A stretch of 64,000 nucleotides of DNA from Dorea longicatena (GCF_025150085.1 NZ_CP102280.1:1189001-1253000); one strand, 5' to 3'; shown: positions 1-10,246, counted from the first letter of the stretch. The notes: a model not told the origin generated them from the sequence alone. Made by a program: numbers and translations.

Positions 1-717
1 GTACAGAAGATGATCCGTCATTTCCGTCTGGAGGGACTGGAAAAAAGACTTCCGAGAGAGCTTTCCGGCGGGCAGCAGCAGAGAGTTGCGCTGGCGAGGA
101 TCATGGCATACGAACCATCCGTTATTCTTCTCGATGAACCATTTTCGGCACTGGATGTCTTCTTAAAAGACCGTCTGCAGCAGGAGATGATGGAACTCTT
201 AAGCGATTATGACGGAACGGTGATCCTGGTGTCCCACAGCAGGGATGAGATCTACCGGTTCAGCGAGGAACTTCTGGTCATTGATGACGGGAAACAGATC
301 TGTTACGGTGACACAAAGGCAATCTTTGACTGCCCAGAACAGGTGGAAGCAGCAAGGCTTACCGGATGTAAGAACATTGTTCAGGTAAAAAGGTTGGATG
401 AACACAGTATCGAGATCCCGGACTGGGGCACAAGGCTTCATCTGGAACAGGAGATCGATGCAGAGATTACACATATCGGGCTTCGTGCACACGAATTCAT
501 CCCGGTGTGGGGCGAAAGAGAAGATAACTGCATTCCGGTTAAAGAAAAAGGAAAGGCAGAATTTCCATTTGAATGGAAATATTTCTTAAAAGGTGAGACA
601 GAAGAAAGTGATGATATCTGCTGGTATGTACAGAAAAATCTATGGGACGAACTTACAGAAAAGGGCATTCCGGATTATCTGAAACTGCCGGAAAAAGAGA
701 TTCTTTTGCTGAAATAA
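1..717 (+). CDS. modC: Molybdate-type ABC transporter ATP-binding protein, 5' end missing
   Basis: This is the C-terminal part of an importer ATPase. The reading frame is open from base 1, so the Walker A end lies outside the window. The ABC signature [14 protein letters not shown] is followed by Walker B ([12 protein letters not shown]) and the switch His (LVSHSRDE). A TOBE-like segment makes up the last 80-100 residues, as in ModC/CysA/PotA ATPases. It would drive uptake of molybdate or a related anion at the inner face of the membrane. The molybdate assignment is an inference from family resemblance and from the molybdenum-enzyme cluster at 30.8-36.9 kb. Sulfate or another anion cannot be excluded. 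Confidence 0.8.
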   Translation, partial: VQKMIRHFRLEGLEKRLPRELSGGQQQRVALARIMAYEPSVILLDEPFSALDVFLKDRLQQEMMELLSDYDGTVILVSHSRDEIYRFSEELLVIDDGKQICYGDTKAIFDCPEQVEAARLTGCKNIVQVKRLDEHSIEIPDWGTRLHLEQEIDAEITHIGLRAHEFIPVWGEREDNCIPVKEKGKAEFPFEWKYFLKGETEESDDICWYVQKNLWDELTEKGIPDYLKLPEKEILLLK

Positions 718-790
718 AAATCATGATATAATGAGCGTTAGCGGACTGGCGTATGCTGGTTCTCTGACGCCTATTTGGGGGAGGAAAATA

Positions 791-1627
791 ATGTATACAA
801 TCGGGACACATATGTCCATTGCGGGAGGAATTGCGAAGACTGCGGAAAATGTAGTAAAGATGAATGCCAATACGATGCAGATATTCAGCAGAAACCCGCG
901 TGGATCCAGTTATAAAACTTATGCACAAGAAGAAGTAGAGAAATTCCAGCAGATCCGTAAAAGCCATGCATTCGGTCCGGTTCTTGCACATGCGCCGTAT
1001 ACGATGAATCTGGCGAGTGCGACGGAAAAGACATATGAATTTGCCTGTACGGTGATCCGGGAAGATATCAGACGTATGGACGAACTGAAGATTGAAAACC
1101 TGGTATTCCATCCGGGCAGTCATACCGGGATCGGAGAAGAAGCCGGGATTACCAATATTATCCGTGGACTTGATCAGGCGATTACAGGAACGGAGAATAT
1201 TAAGGTTCTGTTGGAAACAATGAGTGGAAAAGGGACAGAGATCGGATACCGTTTTGAACAGTTAAAGCAGATCCGAGACGGCGTACAGCACCCGGAGCGG
1301 ATTGGAATCTGCCTGGATACTTGTCACGTGTTCGCGGCGGGATATGATATTGTCCATGATCTGGACGGGGTACTGGATGAATTTGACCGGATATTGGGAC
1401 TTGAATTATTAAGAACGATTCATCTGAATGATAGTCTGATGCCTTTCGGTTCCAGGAAAGACCGGCATGCAGTGATCGGAGAAGGTGAGATTGGGCTGGA
1501 GGCACTTCTGAATGTGCTGCGCCATCCGAAGCTTAAAGATCTGCCATTCTATCTGGAGACGCCGCTTGATGATGCCGGGCACAAAGAAGAGATTGCCAGA
1601 TTGAAAGAATATCTGGGTGAGGAATAA
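791..1627 (+). CDS. nfo: Endonuclease IV (AP endonuclease)
   Basis: This 278-residue zinc enzyme cuts 5' of abasic sites in base-excision repair. All of the family's metal-binding signatures are visible: [43 protein letters not shown] and [16 protein letters not shown]. The ATG at 791 follows GGGGAGGAAAATA and gives the usual family length. The frame is open upstream to 731, but that would add about 20 unrelated residues. A TATAAT at 727-732 may be its -10 box, with no good -35. The gene leads an apparent housekeeping operon with trmO and dus (gaps of 12 and 22 bases). Confidence 0.95.
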   Translation: MYTIGTHMSIAGGIAKTAENVVKMNANTMQIFSRNPRGSSYKTYAQEEVEKFQQIRKSHAFGPVLAHAPYTMNLASATEKTYEFACTVIREDIRRMDELKIENLVFHPGSHTGIGEEAGITNIIRGLDQAITGTENIKVLLETMSGKGTEIGYRFEQLKQIRDGVQHPERIGICLDTCHVFAAGYDIVHDLDGVLDEFDRILGLELLRTIHLNDSLMPFGSRKDRHAVIGEGEIGLEALLNVLRHPKLKDLPFYLETPLDDAGHKEEIARLKEYLGEE

Positions 1628-1639
1628 GGAGCGGAGCAG

Positions 1640-2338
1640 TTGAAAAAGTTAGAATATATAGCAAGAATCCATACCGACTTTCCAACGAAATTTGGAATTC
1701 CAAGGCAGTCGGGACTTGTAAGTACAAAAGGAACAATTGTATTCGAGCCAGAATACCGCAAAGAAGAGGCACTAAAAGGACTGGAAGAATATTCGCATCT
1801 GTGGCTGATCTGGGAATTTTCAGAGGTGGTCAGGGAGAACTGGAGTCCGACGGTACGTCCGCCGAGACTTGGCGGGAATAAGCGGTGCGGTGTATTCGCA
1901 ACCAGGTCGCCGTTCCGGCCGAATCCGATCGGATTGTCCTGTGTCAGGCTGCTTGGGATCGAGAAACGTCCGGAAAAAGGTATGGTTGTTGAAGTCGAAG
2001 GAGCAGATTTGATGGATGGAACGCCGATACTGGATATCAAGCCATATCTGCCGTATGTGGACTGTATGCCGGATGCCAGAGGCGGATTCGCCGACCGGGT
2101 GAAGGGTTATGCACTGGAGGTAGAGATACCGGAGAAACTTCTGTTAAAACTTCCAAATGAACAGCAGGGATGCGTGCGGGAGATCCTCGCAGAAGATCCG
2201 AGACCGTCTTATCAGAATGATCCGGACAGAGTATATGGAATGGAGTATGCCGGGTATGAGATTAAGTTCCGGGTAAAAGACTACAGGCTGACGGTCTGTG
2301 AAATTGAGCGGGCCGCCGCGGACAGAACAATAAAATGA
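1640..2338 (+). CDS. trmO: tRNA (adenine(37)-N6)-methyltransferase TrmO (YaeB family)
   Basis: TrmO methylates the N6-threonylcarbamoyl-adenosine at position 37 of some tRNAs, using SAM. The 232 residues show the YaeB/TsaA beta-barrel motifs GIPRQSG, FRPNPIGLS and LDIKPYLPYVD. A C-terminal extension follows the roughly 150-residue catalytic core, as in full-length TrmO. Translation probably starts at TTG 1640, which follows AAGGAGCGG and lies 12 bases after the nfo stop. No in-frame ATG lies near by. It sits with nfo and dus in one transcription unit. Confidence 0.88.
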   Translation: MKKLEYIARIHTDFPTKFGIPRQSGLVSTKGTIVFEPEYRKEEALKGLEEYSHLWLIWEFSEVVRENWSPTVRPPRLGGNKRCGVFATRSPFRPNPIGLSCVRLLGIEKRPEKGMVVEVEGADLMDGTPILDIKPYLPYVDCMPDARGGFADRVKGYALEVEIPEKLLLKLPNEQQGCVREILAEDPRPSYQNDPDRVYGMEYAGYEIKFRVKDYRLTVCEIERAAADRTIK

Positions 2339-2360
2339 TAATGATCAGGAGGATACAAAG

Positions 2361-3305
2361 GTGAAGTATTATCTTGCGCCATTAGAAGGAATTACAACTT
2401 ATATATACAGGAGAGCATATCATACACATTACCGTCCGATGGAGAAATATTTCACTCCTTTTCTGGTTCCGCATACCAAAAAGGATTTTAATACGAGAGA
2501 GAAGAATGATATTCTGCCGGCACACAATCCGGGGATGAACCTGGTTCCGCAGATCCTGACAAATGACGCAAAGGGATTTCTGGATACGGTAGAAAAGTTA
2601 AAAGGGTATGGATATGATGAGGTGAACCTGAATCTTGGCTGTCCGTCCAAGACGGTAGTATCGAAAGGACGCGGCTCGGGATTTCTGATCCACACAGAAG
2701 AACTGAACTGGTTTCTGGATGAGATTTATGCAAAAGCAGATGTGAAGATATCCATAAAGACAAGAATCGGAAAATTTGATGCAGATGAGTGGGGAGAACT
2801 TTTGAGGATTTATAACCAGTATCCGTTGGAAGAGCTGATCGTACATCCGAGAGTACAGCAGCAGTTTTATAAAGGACATCCGGATCTGGATGCATTTGCG
2901 GATGCAGTGAAGGAATGTAAGCACACGTTGTGTTATAACGGTGATATTTTTACAACAGAGGATATGGAAAAATTAAAGAAGCGGTTTCCAGAGGCCTCCT
3001 GTATCATGCTGGGGCGCGGAATTTTGAGAAATCCGGAACTGATTGAAATCATGGAATCCGGAGAAAAAAAGATCGATGCGAAGAAATTAAGAGCGTTCCA
3101 TGATCAGATCTATCAGGATTACCAGGAGGTAAGCTGTGGGGATAAGAATGTGCTGTTCAAGATGAAAGAACTCTGGTGTTATCTTGGGACATTGTTCCCG
3201 GATAAGGAAAAACAGCTGAAAAAGATCCGGAAAGCAGAGAAACTGGATCGCTATGAAGCAGTTGTAGAAGAACTTTTAAGTCACAATTATATTGACTTAA
3301 AGTAA
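2361..3305 (+). CDS. tRNA-dihydrouridine synthase
   Basis: This FMN- and NADPH-dependent enzyme reduces uridines in the D-loop of tRNA. The 314 residues form a TIM barrel with the conserved LNLGCPSKTV segment carrying the catalytic Cys, the SIKTRIGKFD strand, VHPRVQQQFYKG, and the phosphate-binding MLGRGILRNPEL. The start is GTG 2361 after AGGAGGATACAAAG. It is nearer to the short single-domain Dus proteins of Firmicutes than to DusA; the exact target uridine cannot be told. It ends the nfo-trmO-dus run and is followed by a hairpin at 3321-3366. Confidence 0.92.
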   Translation: MKYYLAPLEGITTYIYRRAYHTHYRPMEKYFTPFLVPHTKKDFNTREKNDILPAHNPGMNLVPQILTNDAKGFLDTVEKLKGYGYDEVNLNLGCPSKTVVSKGRGSGFLIHTEELNWFLDEIYAKADVKISIKTRIGKFDADEWGELLRIYNQYPLEELIVHPRVQQQFYKGHPDLDAFADAVKECKHTLCYNGDIFTTEDMEKLKKRFPEASCIMLGRGILRNPELIEIMESGEKKIDAKKLRAFHDQIYQDYQEVSCGDKNVLFKMKELWCYLGTLFPDKEKQLKKIRKAEKLDRYEAVVEELLSHNYIDLK

Positions 3306-3320
3306 ATAGATGCTGAAATA

Positions 3321-3370
3321 AAAGAGATTGCAGACAAAATCAGGAATAAAGTTCTGCAGTCTCTTTACTT
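3321..3370 (+). terminator. Stem-loop after dus
   Basis: AAAGAGATTGCAGA (3321-3334) pairs with TCTGCAGTCTCTTT (3353-3366) with one T-G wobble. The U-tract is weak on the plus strand, so termination may be partial. Confidence 0.55.
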
Positions 3371-3392
3371 TAAAAAAAATATGCAATATAAT
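3364..3392 (+). promoter_or_regulatory. Sigma-A promoter for the XRE-cupin gene
   Basis: TTTACT (3364-3369) lies 17 bases from a perfect TATAAT (3387-3392). The -35 box overlaps the 3' arm of the preceding hairpin. Confidence 0.6.
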
Positions 3393-3440
3393 AGATAAAA
3401 ATTCTATATACAGGAATTTTGCAAAAGGGAGGGACATGAA

Positions 3441-3995
3441 TTGGATCGTTTGAATGAATTGATCGCAGAGAATCTGAAAGATATCCGAAAAGGAAAAGGA
3501 CTGAGTCTGGAACAGGTGTCATCCCTTACCACAATCAGCAAAAGTATGTTAAGTCAGCTGGAAAGAGGAGAAGTGAATCCTACGATATCGACGGTGTATA
3601 AGCTGGCACTGGGATTGAAAGTACCGGTAACGGCATTTACCGCAGATAAACCGCAGCCGTTTTTCGGAACTGGCAAGAAAGAAGTAGATCCTTTGGCGGG
3701 TGATGATGGAAGATATCGTCTTTATCCGATTTTCAGCTTCCGGGAAGGACAGGATTTTGAGATATTTGACCTGGAATTTGACGAGGGAGGCATGATGCAG
3801 GCGAACCGCCAGATGAATGGTACGAGAGAATTCATTACCGTGTATTCCGGAGAATTGACACTGATCTTTAAAGATCATGAATATGTGCTGAAAGCCGGAG
3901 ATGCGGCTTCGTATAATGCTTTTGATGATTATGTGTATAAAAATACTGGAAAGGGAATGGTGACTGCCAATATTGTAGTACACTATTCGAATTAG
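3441..3995 (+). CDS. XRE-family regulator with C-terminal cupin domain
   Basis: An N-terminal HTH_3 domain (about residues 8-62, IRKGKGLSLEQVSSLTTIS then LSQLERGEVNPTISTVYKLA) is joined to a cupin barrel (about residues 110-182). This is the standard 'XRE-cupin' layout of small-molecule-sensing regulators. The start is TTG 3441 after AAAAGGGAGGG; the ATG at 3436 is out of frame and stops at once. The gene is 14 bases upstream of a ProX-like deacylase, and the two look co-transcribed. The ligand is unknown; proximity suggests amino-acid metabolism but does not show it. Confidence 0.9.
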   Translation: MDRLNELIAENLKDIRKGKGLSLEQVSSLTTISKSMLSQLERGEVNPTISTVYKLALGLKVPVTAFTADKPQPFFGTGKKEVDPLAGDDGRYRLYPIFSFREGQDFEIFDLEFDEGGMMQANRQMNGTREFITVYSGELTLIFKDHEYVLKAGDAASYNAFDDYVYKNTGKGMVTANIVVHYSN

Positions 3996-4009
3996 AAAGG
4001 AGTAACAGC

Positions 4010-4501
4010 ATGGAAGACCAGAAACAGCGAGTATATGATGCGTTAAACAAGATGGGAATTAAGTACGAGGTGGTAGAACACGAGCCCGTGCATACAATGG
4101 AGGATATGGACCGGCTGGGACTCCCGGAAAAAGGAACATTGTGTAAGAACTTATTCTTAAGAGATTCAAAGGGAAAGAGACATTTCCTGATCACAGCTGA
4201 TGAGAAGACAAAGGTAGATCTGAAGGCACTGGGAAGACAGCTTGGGGCAGGAACATTAAGCTTTGCTTCCGAAGAACGTCTGGAAAAATATCTTGGTGTA
4301 AAACAGGGAAGCGTTACACCTTTTGCCCTGATGAACGATACGGAACATGCGGTGGAATTCTTTATCGATAAAAACTTAAGCAGATGTAAAAGTATGGGAA
4401 TTCATCCACTGGAAAATACAGCAACAGTATTCATATCCTTTAAGGATCTGGATAAATTCTTATGGAATCTGGATGTTGATGTAGTTAAGATTAAATTGTA
4501 A
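4010..4501 (+). CDS. YbaK/ProX-type aminoacyl-tRNA deacylase (prolyl-tRNA editing domain protein)
   Basis: This stand-alone editing protein of 163 residues resembles ProX/PrdX (INS-superfamily). These hydrolyse mischarged Ala-tRNA(Pro) or similar species in trans. Visible family blocks are EHEPVHTMEDM near residue 24, GTLCKNLFLRD, FLITADEKTKVDLK, GSVTPFALMND and a C-terminal HPLENTATVFIS. The ATG at 4010 follows AGAAAGGAGTAACAGC. It follows the XRE-cupin gene by 14 bases, so it may be under that regulator. Which tRNA it proofreads is not decidable here. Confidence 0.87.
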   Translation: MEDQKQRVYDALNKMGIKYEVVEHEPVHTMEDMDRLGLPEKGTLCKNLFLRDSKGKRHFLITADEKTKVDLKALGRQLGAGTLSFASEERLEKYLGVKQGSVTPFALMNDTEHAVEFFIDKNLSRCKSMGIHPLENTATVFISFKDLDKFLWNLDVDVVKIKL

Positions 4502-4594
4502 AAAGTTTATAGTTTTTTTATTGCATGTTTCCTCACGCAGAAGTAGAATAGAACAGTATATGATACGAAGCAACAGATGAAAGTGAGGATAATT

Positions 4595-5572
4595 ATGGAA
4601 GAATGGCAGAACGGACACGACCAGCCAGGATACCATTATCACCAGGAGCAGGATAAAAAGCGAAAGCCAATTGAGACACCGGGAAAGCGTTTCTGGAAGA
4701 TGTGGGGTCCACTCCTGATCAAATGGGGAATTGGAATCGGTGTAGGCATGGTAGTCATGGCGGCCATGATGGTGGCATATATGAAGACGCATTATCAGAC
4801 GCAGGCGGCATTAGAAGCATTGATGTCTGATCAGAATAAGCTGATGGGCTTTTATGAGAAGATGTTGAATAAATATATTGATTATACAACATGGGTGGAA
4901 GGTCTGTCAGCGCTTGTTACGATTCCTGTGATGGCAATTTTGTATCACGGTGACAGAAAGAAAGAGAAAAAAGCAGGTATCATACCGGATAAAAAAGCAC
5001 CTTTGTGGAAATATCCGGCGGCGCTTATTATGGCACTTGCCATGAGCCTGGGACTGAATAACCTGATCATCATCGGGAATCTGTCTGCGGTAGATGCAAG
5101 CTACAAGACAACGATGAATGCCATGTATTCGGCGCCGCTTGCTATACAGATCTTATGTCTGGCAGTACTGGTTCCGATTTGTGAAGAATACGTATTCAGA
5201 GGACTGTTCTTCAGAAGAATGGAAAAGGAAAGTTCGTTTGTATATGCGATGGTTTATTCATCAGTTGTATTTGGTGTATTACATGTGAATCTGGTACAGA
5301 TGCTTTATGGATTTTTACTGGGACTGATGTTGGCATATGTATATGAAAAATACGGTTCGCTGAAGGCACCGGCAGCAGCACATATGGCGATGAACCTGTT
5401 GTCTGTACTGGCTACCAGATACGGACTCTATAATTGGATGTTGAAAGATAACATGCGGATCGGTGTGATTACGGTTGTATGTGCAATGATCGCATCAACA
5501 ATGTTTGTTCTGATCCAGCGGATTGAAGAAAAACCGGAGTTAAAGACTGAAAATGAAAATCTGACAATGTAA
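4595..5572 (+). CDS. CPBP-family intramembrane metalloprotease
   Basis: This multi-pass membrane protein of 325 residues has the CPBP (Abi, CAAX-protease-like) motifs EEYVFRGLFFRRM, FGVLHVNL and the C-terminal AAAHMAMNLL. The EE and His residues would form the glutamic/metal catalytic site in the membrane. A charged, soluble N-terminus (about 35 residues) precedes the first membrane segment. ATG 4595 is preferred to the in-frame ATG 4577 because AGTGAGG lies at the right distance. Substrates are unknown; relatives act in bacteriocin immunity or protein maturation. Its stop codon lies inside the terminator stem. Confidence 0.88.
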   Translation: MEEWQNGHDQPGYHYHQEQDKKRKPIETPGKRFWKMWGPLLIKWGIGIGVGMVVMAAMMVAYMKTHYQTQAALEALMSDQNKLMGFYEKMLNKYIDYTTWVEGLSALVTIPVMAILYHGDRKKEKKAGIIPDKKAPLWKYPAALIMALAMSLGLNNLIIIGNLSAVDASYKTTMNAMYSAPLAIQILCLAVLVPICEEYVFRGLFFRRMEKESSFVYAMVYSSVVFGVLHVNLVQMLYGFLLGLMLAYVYEKYGSLKAPAAAHMAMNLLSVLATRYGLYNWMLKDNMRIGVITVVCAMIASTMFVLIQRIEEKPELKTENENLTM

Positions 5573-5588
5573 ATTGTCAGATTTTTTT
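5557..5588 (+). terminator. Rho-independent terminator overlapping the CPBP stop codon
   Basis: ATCTGACAAT (5559-5568) pairs perfectly with ATTGTCAGAT (5573-5582), followed by a run of T. The loop contains the TAA stop. A third copy of the left arm lies at 5613-5623. Confidence 0.9.
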
Positions 5589-5640
5589 GTACGAAACATA
5601 AAGAAGACTAATAATCTGACAATTTGGGGAAATTTTCCTC

Positions 5641-5669
5641 TTTACAATAGTAAAGCCTTGTGATATAGT
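5641..5669 (+). promoter_or_regulatory. gltB promoter
   Basis: TTTACA (5641-5646), a 17-base spacer and TATAGT (5664-5669) form a good sigma-A promoter 30 bases before the gltB start. Confidence 0.8.
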
Positions 5670-5698
5670 AGGAAAAAACAAAAGAAAGGAACAGGTGT

Positions 5699-8600
5699 AT
5701 GAAAGAAGGAAATGTAGTCCAGCATCATGGACTGTATCGTTCCGAATTCGAACATGATAATTGTGGAATCGGTGCGATCGTTAATATCAAAGGACAGAAA
5801 AGTCACGATACAGTGGCAAACGCATTGAAAATCGTTGAAAATCTTGAACATAGAGCTGGCAAGGATGCCGAAGGTAAGACAGGTGATGGAGTTGGAATCT
5901 TATTACAAGTTTCTCACAGATTCTTCTCTAAAGTCTGTAAACCTCTCGGCATCTTTTTAGGTTCTGAAAGAGATTACGGAGTGGGAATGTTCTTCTTCCC
6001 GCAGGACGAATTAAAAAAGAATCAGGCAAAGAAGATTTTTGAAGTCATCGTCAAAAACGAAGGAATGAATTTCCTTGGATGGAGAGAAGTTCCGGTAAAG
6101 GCAGATGTACTTGGAAGCAGAGCAGTTGAATGTATGCCGTGCATTATGCAGGGATTTATTGAAAGGCCAAAGAAAGTAGAACAGGGTATTGATTTTGACC
6201 GTAAGCTTTACATTGTAAGACGTGTATTTGAGCAGAGTGCAGATGATACATATGTGGCATCCCTTTCCAGCCGTACTATCGCTTATAAAGGAATGTTCCT
6301 GGTAGATCAGCTTCGTCTGTTCTTCCCGGATCTGCAGGATCCTGATTATGACTCTGCGATCGCACTGGTTCATTCCAGATTCAGTACGAACACGAATCCA
6401 AGCTGGGAGAGAGCACATCCGAACCGTTTCATTGTACATAACGGTGAGATCAATACCATCCGTGGCAACACGGACAAGATGCGTGCCAGAGAAGAGAATA
6501 TGGAATCTGAGTGTATGAAAGGAAAACTTCACGAAGTACTTCCGGCAGTTAATACCAGCGGTTCCGATTCAGCAATGCTTGACAATGCAATTGAGTTCAT
6601 GGTTATGAGTGGCATGGATCTTCCGCTTGCAGTAATGATCGCAATTCCGGAACCATGGGCGAACAACAGAAACCTTTCCCAGAAAAAGAAAGATTTCTAT
6701 CAGTATTATGCAACCATGATGGAACCATGGGACGGACCTGCGTCCATTCTGTTCAGTGACGGTGACTGCATGGGAGCCGTACTTGACAGAAACGGGTTGC
6801 GCCCATCCAGATATTATATTACGGATGACGATACACTGATCCTTTCCTCAGAGGTTGGTGTTTTAGATATTCCACCGGAGAAAATTGTAGTAAAAGAAAG
6901 ATTGCATCCTGGCAAGATGCTTCTGGTTGATATCAAAAAAGGAAAAGTCATTGATGACGAAGAACTGAAAGAGACTTACGCAAGCAGACAGCCATATGGT
7001 GAATGGCTGGACAACAATCTGATCGAGTTAAAAGATCTGAAGATCCCGAATCAGAAAGTTCCTTCTTATACGGCAGAAGAATGCAGAAGACTTCAGAAAG
7101 CATTTGGATATTCTTATGAAGAAGTAAAGACATCCATCCTGAATATGGCGAAGAATGGTGCGGAAGGAACGGCTGCTATGGGTATCGATGCACCGCTTGC
7201 GGTATTATCAGATATGCATCAGAATCTGTTCGGATATTTCAAACAGCGTTTTGCACAGGTAACCAACCCTCCGATCGATGCCATCCGTGAGAAGGTCGTT
7301 ACATCCACAACGGTTTATATTGGCGAAGATGGTAACCTTTTGGAAGAAAAAGCAGAGAACTGTAAGATGTTGAAGGTCAACAACCCGATCCTTACAGAGA
7401 CAGACCTTCTGAAGATTAAAAATATGAAAGAAGACGGATTCAAGGTTGCAGAGATCCCGACAATCTATTATAAGAATTCAAGCCTTGAAAAAGCAATTGA
7501 TTATCTGTTCATCGAAGTTGACAGAGCTATCCGCGAAGGGGCTAACATCCTGATCCTTTCAGATAGAGGAGTGGATGAATATCATGTGGCAATGCCGTCA
7601 CTTCTGGTACTTTCCGGATTGCAGCAGCATCTGGTACGTACGAAGAAACGTACGTCTGTGGGAATTGTTCTGGAGACGGGAGAACCAAGAGAAGTACATC
7701 ATTTTGCGACACTGATCGGTTATGGTGCATGTGCGATCAACCCGTATCTTGCACATGAATCCATCAAACAGCTTATTGATACCGATATGCTTCAGAAAGA
7801 CTATTATGCGGCAGTTGATGATTATAACAATGCAGTGCTGGGAGGAATTATAAAGATTGCATCCAAGATGGGTATTTCTACAATCCAGTCTTATCAGGGA
7901 GCTAAGATTTTTGAGGCAATCGGACTGAAACAGGAATTCATTGACAAGTATTTTACGGACACGGTCAGTCGTATCGGCGGCATCGGAATCGAAGAAATTG
8001 CGGCGGATTATATCGCACGCCATTCTCAGGCATTTGACCCGCTTGGACTGGAAGTTGATATGACACTGAACAGCGTCGGACAGCATAAGTTAAAGAGTGG
8101 TGGAGAGAGACATCTCTATAATCCACAGACGATCCATATGCTTCAGGAATCTACAAGACGTGGTGATTATGATATGTTCAAACAGTATACGGATATGGTT
8201 AATGCAGAGGGAGAACATATTAATATACGTGGACAGCTGGAATTTAATTATCCGAAGAAAGGCATTCCGATTGAAGAAGTAGAAAGTGTAGATGAGATCG
8301 TAAAACGCTTCAAGACAGGGGCCATGTCTTACGGTTCTATTTCCAAAGAAGCACATGAGACACTGGCAATCGCGATGAACCAGTTACATGGTAAATCCAA
8401 CAGTGGTGAAGGGGGAGAAGAAATTGAACGACTGGATACCAACCGCTGTTCCGCAATCAAGCAGGTCGCTTCCGGACGATTCGGTGTAACTTCCAGATAT
8501 CTGGTAAGTGCACAGGAAATCCAGATCAAGATGGCACAGGGAGCGAAACCAGGAGAAGGCGGACATCTGCCGGGAGGAAAGGTATATCCATGGATTGCCA

Positions 8601-10234
8601 AGACCCGTCATTCTACACCGGGAGTCAGTCTGATTTCGCCACCGCCACATCATGATATCTATTCCATCGAGGACCTTGCACAGCTCATTTATGACTGCAA
8701 GAATGCGAATAAAGATGCAAGGATTACGGTGAAACTGGTATCAGAAGCCGGCGTTGGTACTGTAGCAGCCGGTGTTGCCAAAGCAGGAGCCGGACTGATA
8801 CTGATCTCCGGATATGACGGAGGAACCGGTGCGGCACCAAGAAGTTCGATTCACAATGCCGGACTTCCATGGGAGCTTGGACTTGCCGAGACACATCAGA
8901 CGCTGATCCAGAATGGTTTGAGAGAAAGAGTCCGCATCGAGACAGACGGTAAGCTGATGAGCGGCCGTGACGTGGCGATCGCAGCCATCCTTGGAGCAGA
9001 AGAATTCGGATTTGCTACCGCACCGCTGGTAACAATGGGATGTGTAATGATGCGTGTATGTAATCTGGATACCTGCCCGGTCGGAGTTGCAACACAGAAT
9101 CCGGAACTTAGAAAGCGTTTCCGCGGAAAACCGGAATATGTTGTGAACTTCATGCGCTTTATCGCACAGGAACTTCGTGAATATATGGCAAAATTCGGTG
9201 TCCGTACACTGGATGAACTGGTAGGAAGAACAGATCTTCTGAAGGTGAAGGATGTGCCAACATCAGAACGTGCATCCACACTGAATCTGGAGCAGATTCT
9301 GGATAATCCTTATGAAGGCACAAAGACACCGATGACCTTCAATCCGAAGAAAGTCTTTGACTTTGAACTTGAAAAGACACTGGATGAAAAAGTTCTGGTA
9401 AAAGAACTTCTTCCTGCTGTAGAAAAGAAACAGAAGAGAAGCATTGAAATAGATGTAACAAATACAAACCGTACATTCGGAACGATCTTTGGTTCAGAGA
9501 TTACAAGAAGATATCCGGAAGGTCTGGATGAAGACAGTTATGTAGTACATTGTAAAGGTGCCGGCGGACAGTCATTTGGTGCATTCATTCCAAAGGGACT
9601 GACACTGGAACTTACAGGTGACAGTAATGACTACTTCGGTAAAGGATTGTCAGGTGGTAAACTTGTCGTATATCCGCCGAAAGGAATCCGTTATAAAGCC
9701 GAAGAGAATATCATCATCGGTAACGTTGCACTCTACGGTGCGACAAGTGGTAAGGTATTCATCAACGGTGTGGCAGGAGAACGATTTGCAGTGCGTAACT
9801 CCGGCGCAACAGCTGTTGTGGAAGGTGTCGGAGATCACGGATGTGAATATATGACAGGCGGGCGTGTAGCTGTTCTTGGTGGAACAGGTAAAAACTTCGC
9901 AGCCGGCATGAGCGGCGGTGTCGCTTATGTACTGGATATGGAAAATGATCTCTATACAAGAGTCAATAAAGAGATGGTCCATATCGAACATGTGACAACC
10001 AAGATGGATGTCGGAGAATTAAAGAGCATGATCGAAGAACATGTTGCCAATACCAATTCCGAACTTGGTAAGAAGATCCTGGATAACTTTACAGAATACC
10101 TTCCAAAATTCAAGAAGATCATTCCAATCGATTATGAGCGGATGCTGACAACGATTCTTCAGATGGAAGAACAGGGCATGAGCAGTGAACAGGCAAAGAC
10201 AGAAGCATTTTATGCGATCAAAGAAGGAAGATAG
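5699..10234 (+). CDS. gltB: Glutamate synthase, large subunit
   Basis: GltB transfers the amide of glutamine to 2-oxoglutarate to give two glutamates. The 1511 residues show, in order: the class II glutamine amidotransferase domain (about 22-430) whose nucleophile is Cys22 in EHDNCGIG; a central domain; the FMN-binding synthase barrel (about 800-1200) with the 3Fe-4S cysteines in CVMMRVCNLDTCPVG near residue 1115; and the GXGXG beta-helix (about 1250-1480). The first 21 residues are a propeptide that must be removed to free Cys22. ATG 5699 follows AAAGAAAGGAACAGGTGT. gltD follows after 12 bases. Confidence 0.97.
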   Translation: MKEGNVVQHHGLYRSEFEHDNCGIGAIVNIKGQKSHDTVANALKIVENLEHRAGKDAEGKTGDGVGILLQVSHRFFSKVCKPLGIFLGSERDYGVGMFFFPQDELKKNQAKKIFEVIVKNEGMNFLGWREVPVKADVLGSRAVECMPCIMQGFIERPKKVEQGIDFDRKLYIVRRVFEQSADDTYVASLSSRTIAYKGMFLVDQLRLFFPDLQDPDYDSAIALVHSRFSTNTNPSWERAHPNRFIVHNGEINTIRGNTDKMRAREENMESECMKGKLHEVLPAVNTSGSDSAMLDNAIEFMVMSGMDLPLAVMIAIPEPWANNRNLSQKKKDFYQYYATMMEPWDGPASILFSDGDCMGAVLDRNGLRPSRYYITDDDTLILSSEVGVLDIPPEKIVVKERLHPGKMLLVDIKKGKVIDDEELKETYASRQPYGEWLDNNLIELKDLKIPNQKVPSYTAEECRRLQKAFGYSYEEVKTSILNMAKNGAEGTAAMGIDAPLAVLSDMHQNLFGYFKQRFAQVTNPPIDAIREKVVTSTTVYIGEDGNLLEEKAENCKMLKVNNPILTETDLLKIKNMKEDGFKVAEIPTIYYKNSSLEKAIDYLFIEVDRAIREGANILILSDRGVDEYHVAMPSLLVLSGLQQHLVRTKKRTSVGIVLETGEPREVHHFATLIGYGACAINPYLAHESIKQLIDTDMLQKDYYAAVDDYNNAVLGGIIKIASKMGISTIQSYQGAKIFEAIGLKQEFIDKYFTDTVSRIGGIGIEEIAADYIARHSQAFDPLGLEVDMTLNSVGQHKLKSGGERHLYNPQTIHMLQESTRRGDYDMFKQYTDMVNAEGEHINIRGQLEFNYPKKGIPIEEVESVDEIVKRFKTGAMSYGSISKEAHETLAIAMNQLHGKSNSGEGGEEIERLDTNRCSAIKQVASGRFGVTSRYLVSAQEIQIKMAQGAKPGEGGHLPGGKVYPWIAKTRHSTPGVSLISPPPHHDIYSIEDLAQLIYDCKNANKDARITVKLVSEAGVGTVAAGVAKAGAGLILISGYDGGTGAAPRSSIHNAGLPWELGLAETHQTLIQNGLRERVRIETDGKLMSGRDVAIAAILGAEEFGFATAPLVTMGCVMMRVCNLDTCPVGVATQNPELRKRFRGKPEYVVNFMRFIAQELREYMAKFGVRTLDELVGRTDLLKVKDVPTSERASTLNLEQILDNPYEGTKTPMTFNPKKVFDFELEKTLDEKVLVKELLPAVEKKQKRSIEIDVTNTNRTFGTIFGSEITRRYPEGLDEDSYVVHCKGAGGQSFGAFIPKGLTLELTGDSNDYFGKGLSGGKLVVYPPKGIRYKAEENIIIGNVALYGATSGKVFINGVAGERFAVRNSGATAVVEGVGDHGCEYMTGGRVAVLGGTGKNFAAGMSGGVAYVLDMENDLYTRVNKEMVHIEHVTTKMDVGELKSMIEEHVANTNSELGKKILDNFTEYLPKFKKIIPIDYERMLTTILQMEEQGMSSEQAKTEAFYAIKEGR

Positions 10235-10246
10235 GGGGGAAGAACA

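Noticed and set aside
731..790. Upstream extension of nfo
   Set aside because: It has no ribosome binding site, covers the probable promoter, and makes the protein longer than its family.
5613..5623. Third copy of the AATCTGACAAT terminator arm as an antiterminator
   Set aside because: It lies beyond the terminator and before the gltB promoter, so it cannot compete during transcription; more likely chance or duplication.
8097..8282. Small frames inside gltB on both strands
   Set aside because: They are shadows of a long conserved gene with no start signals.
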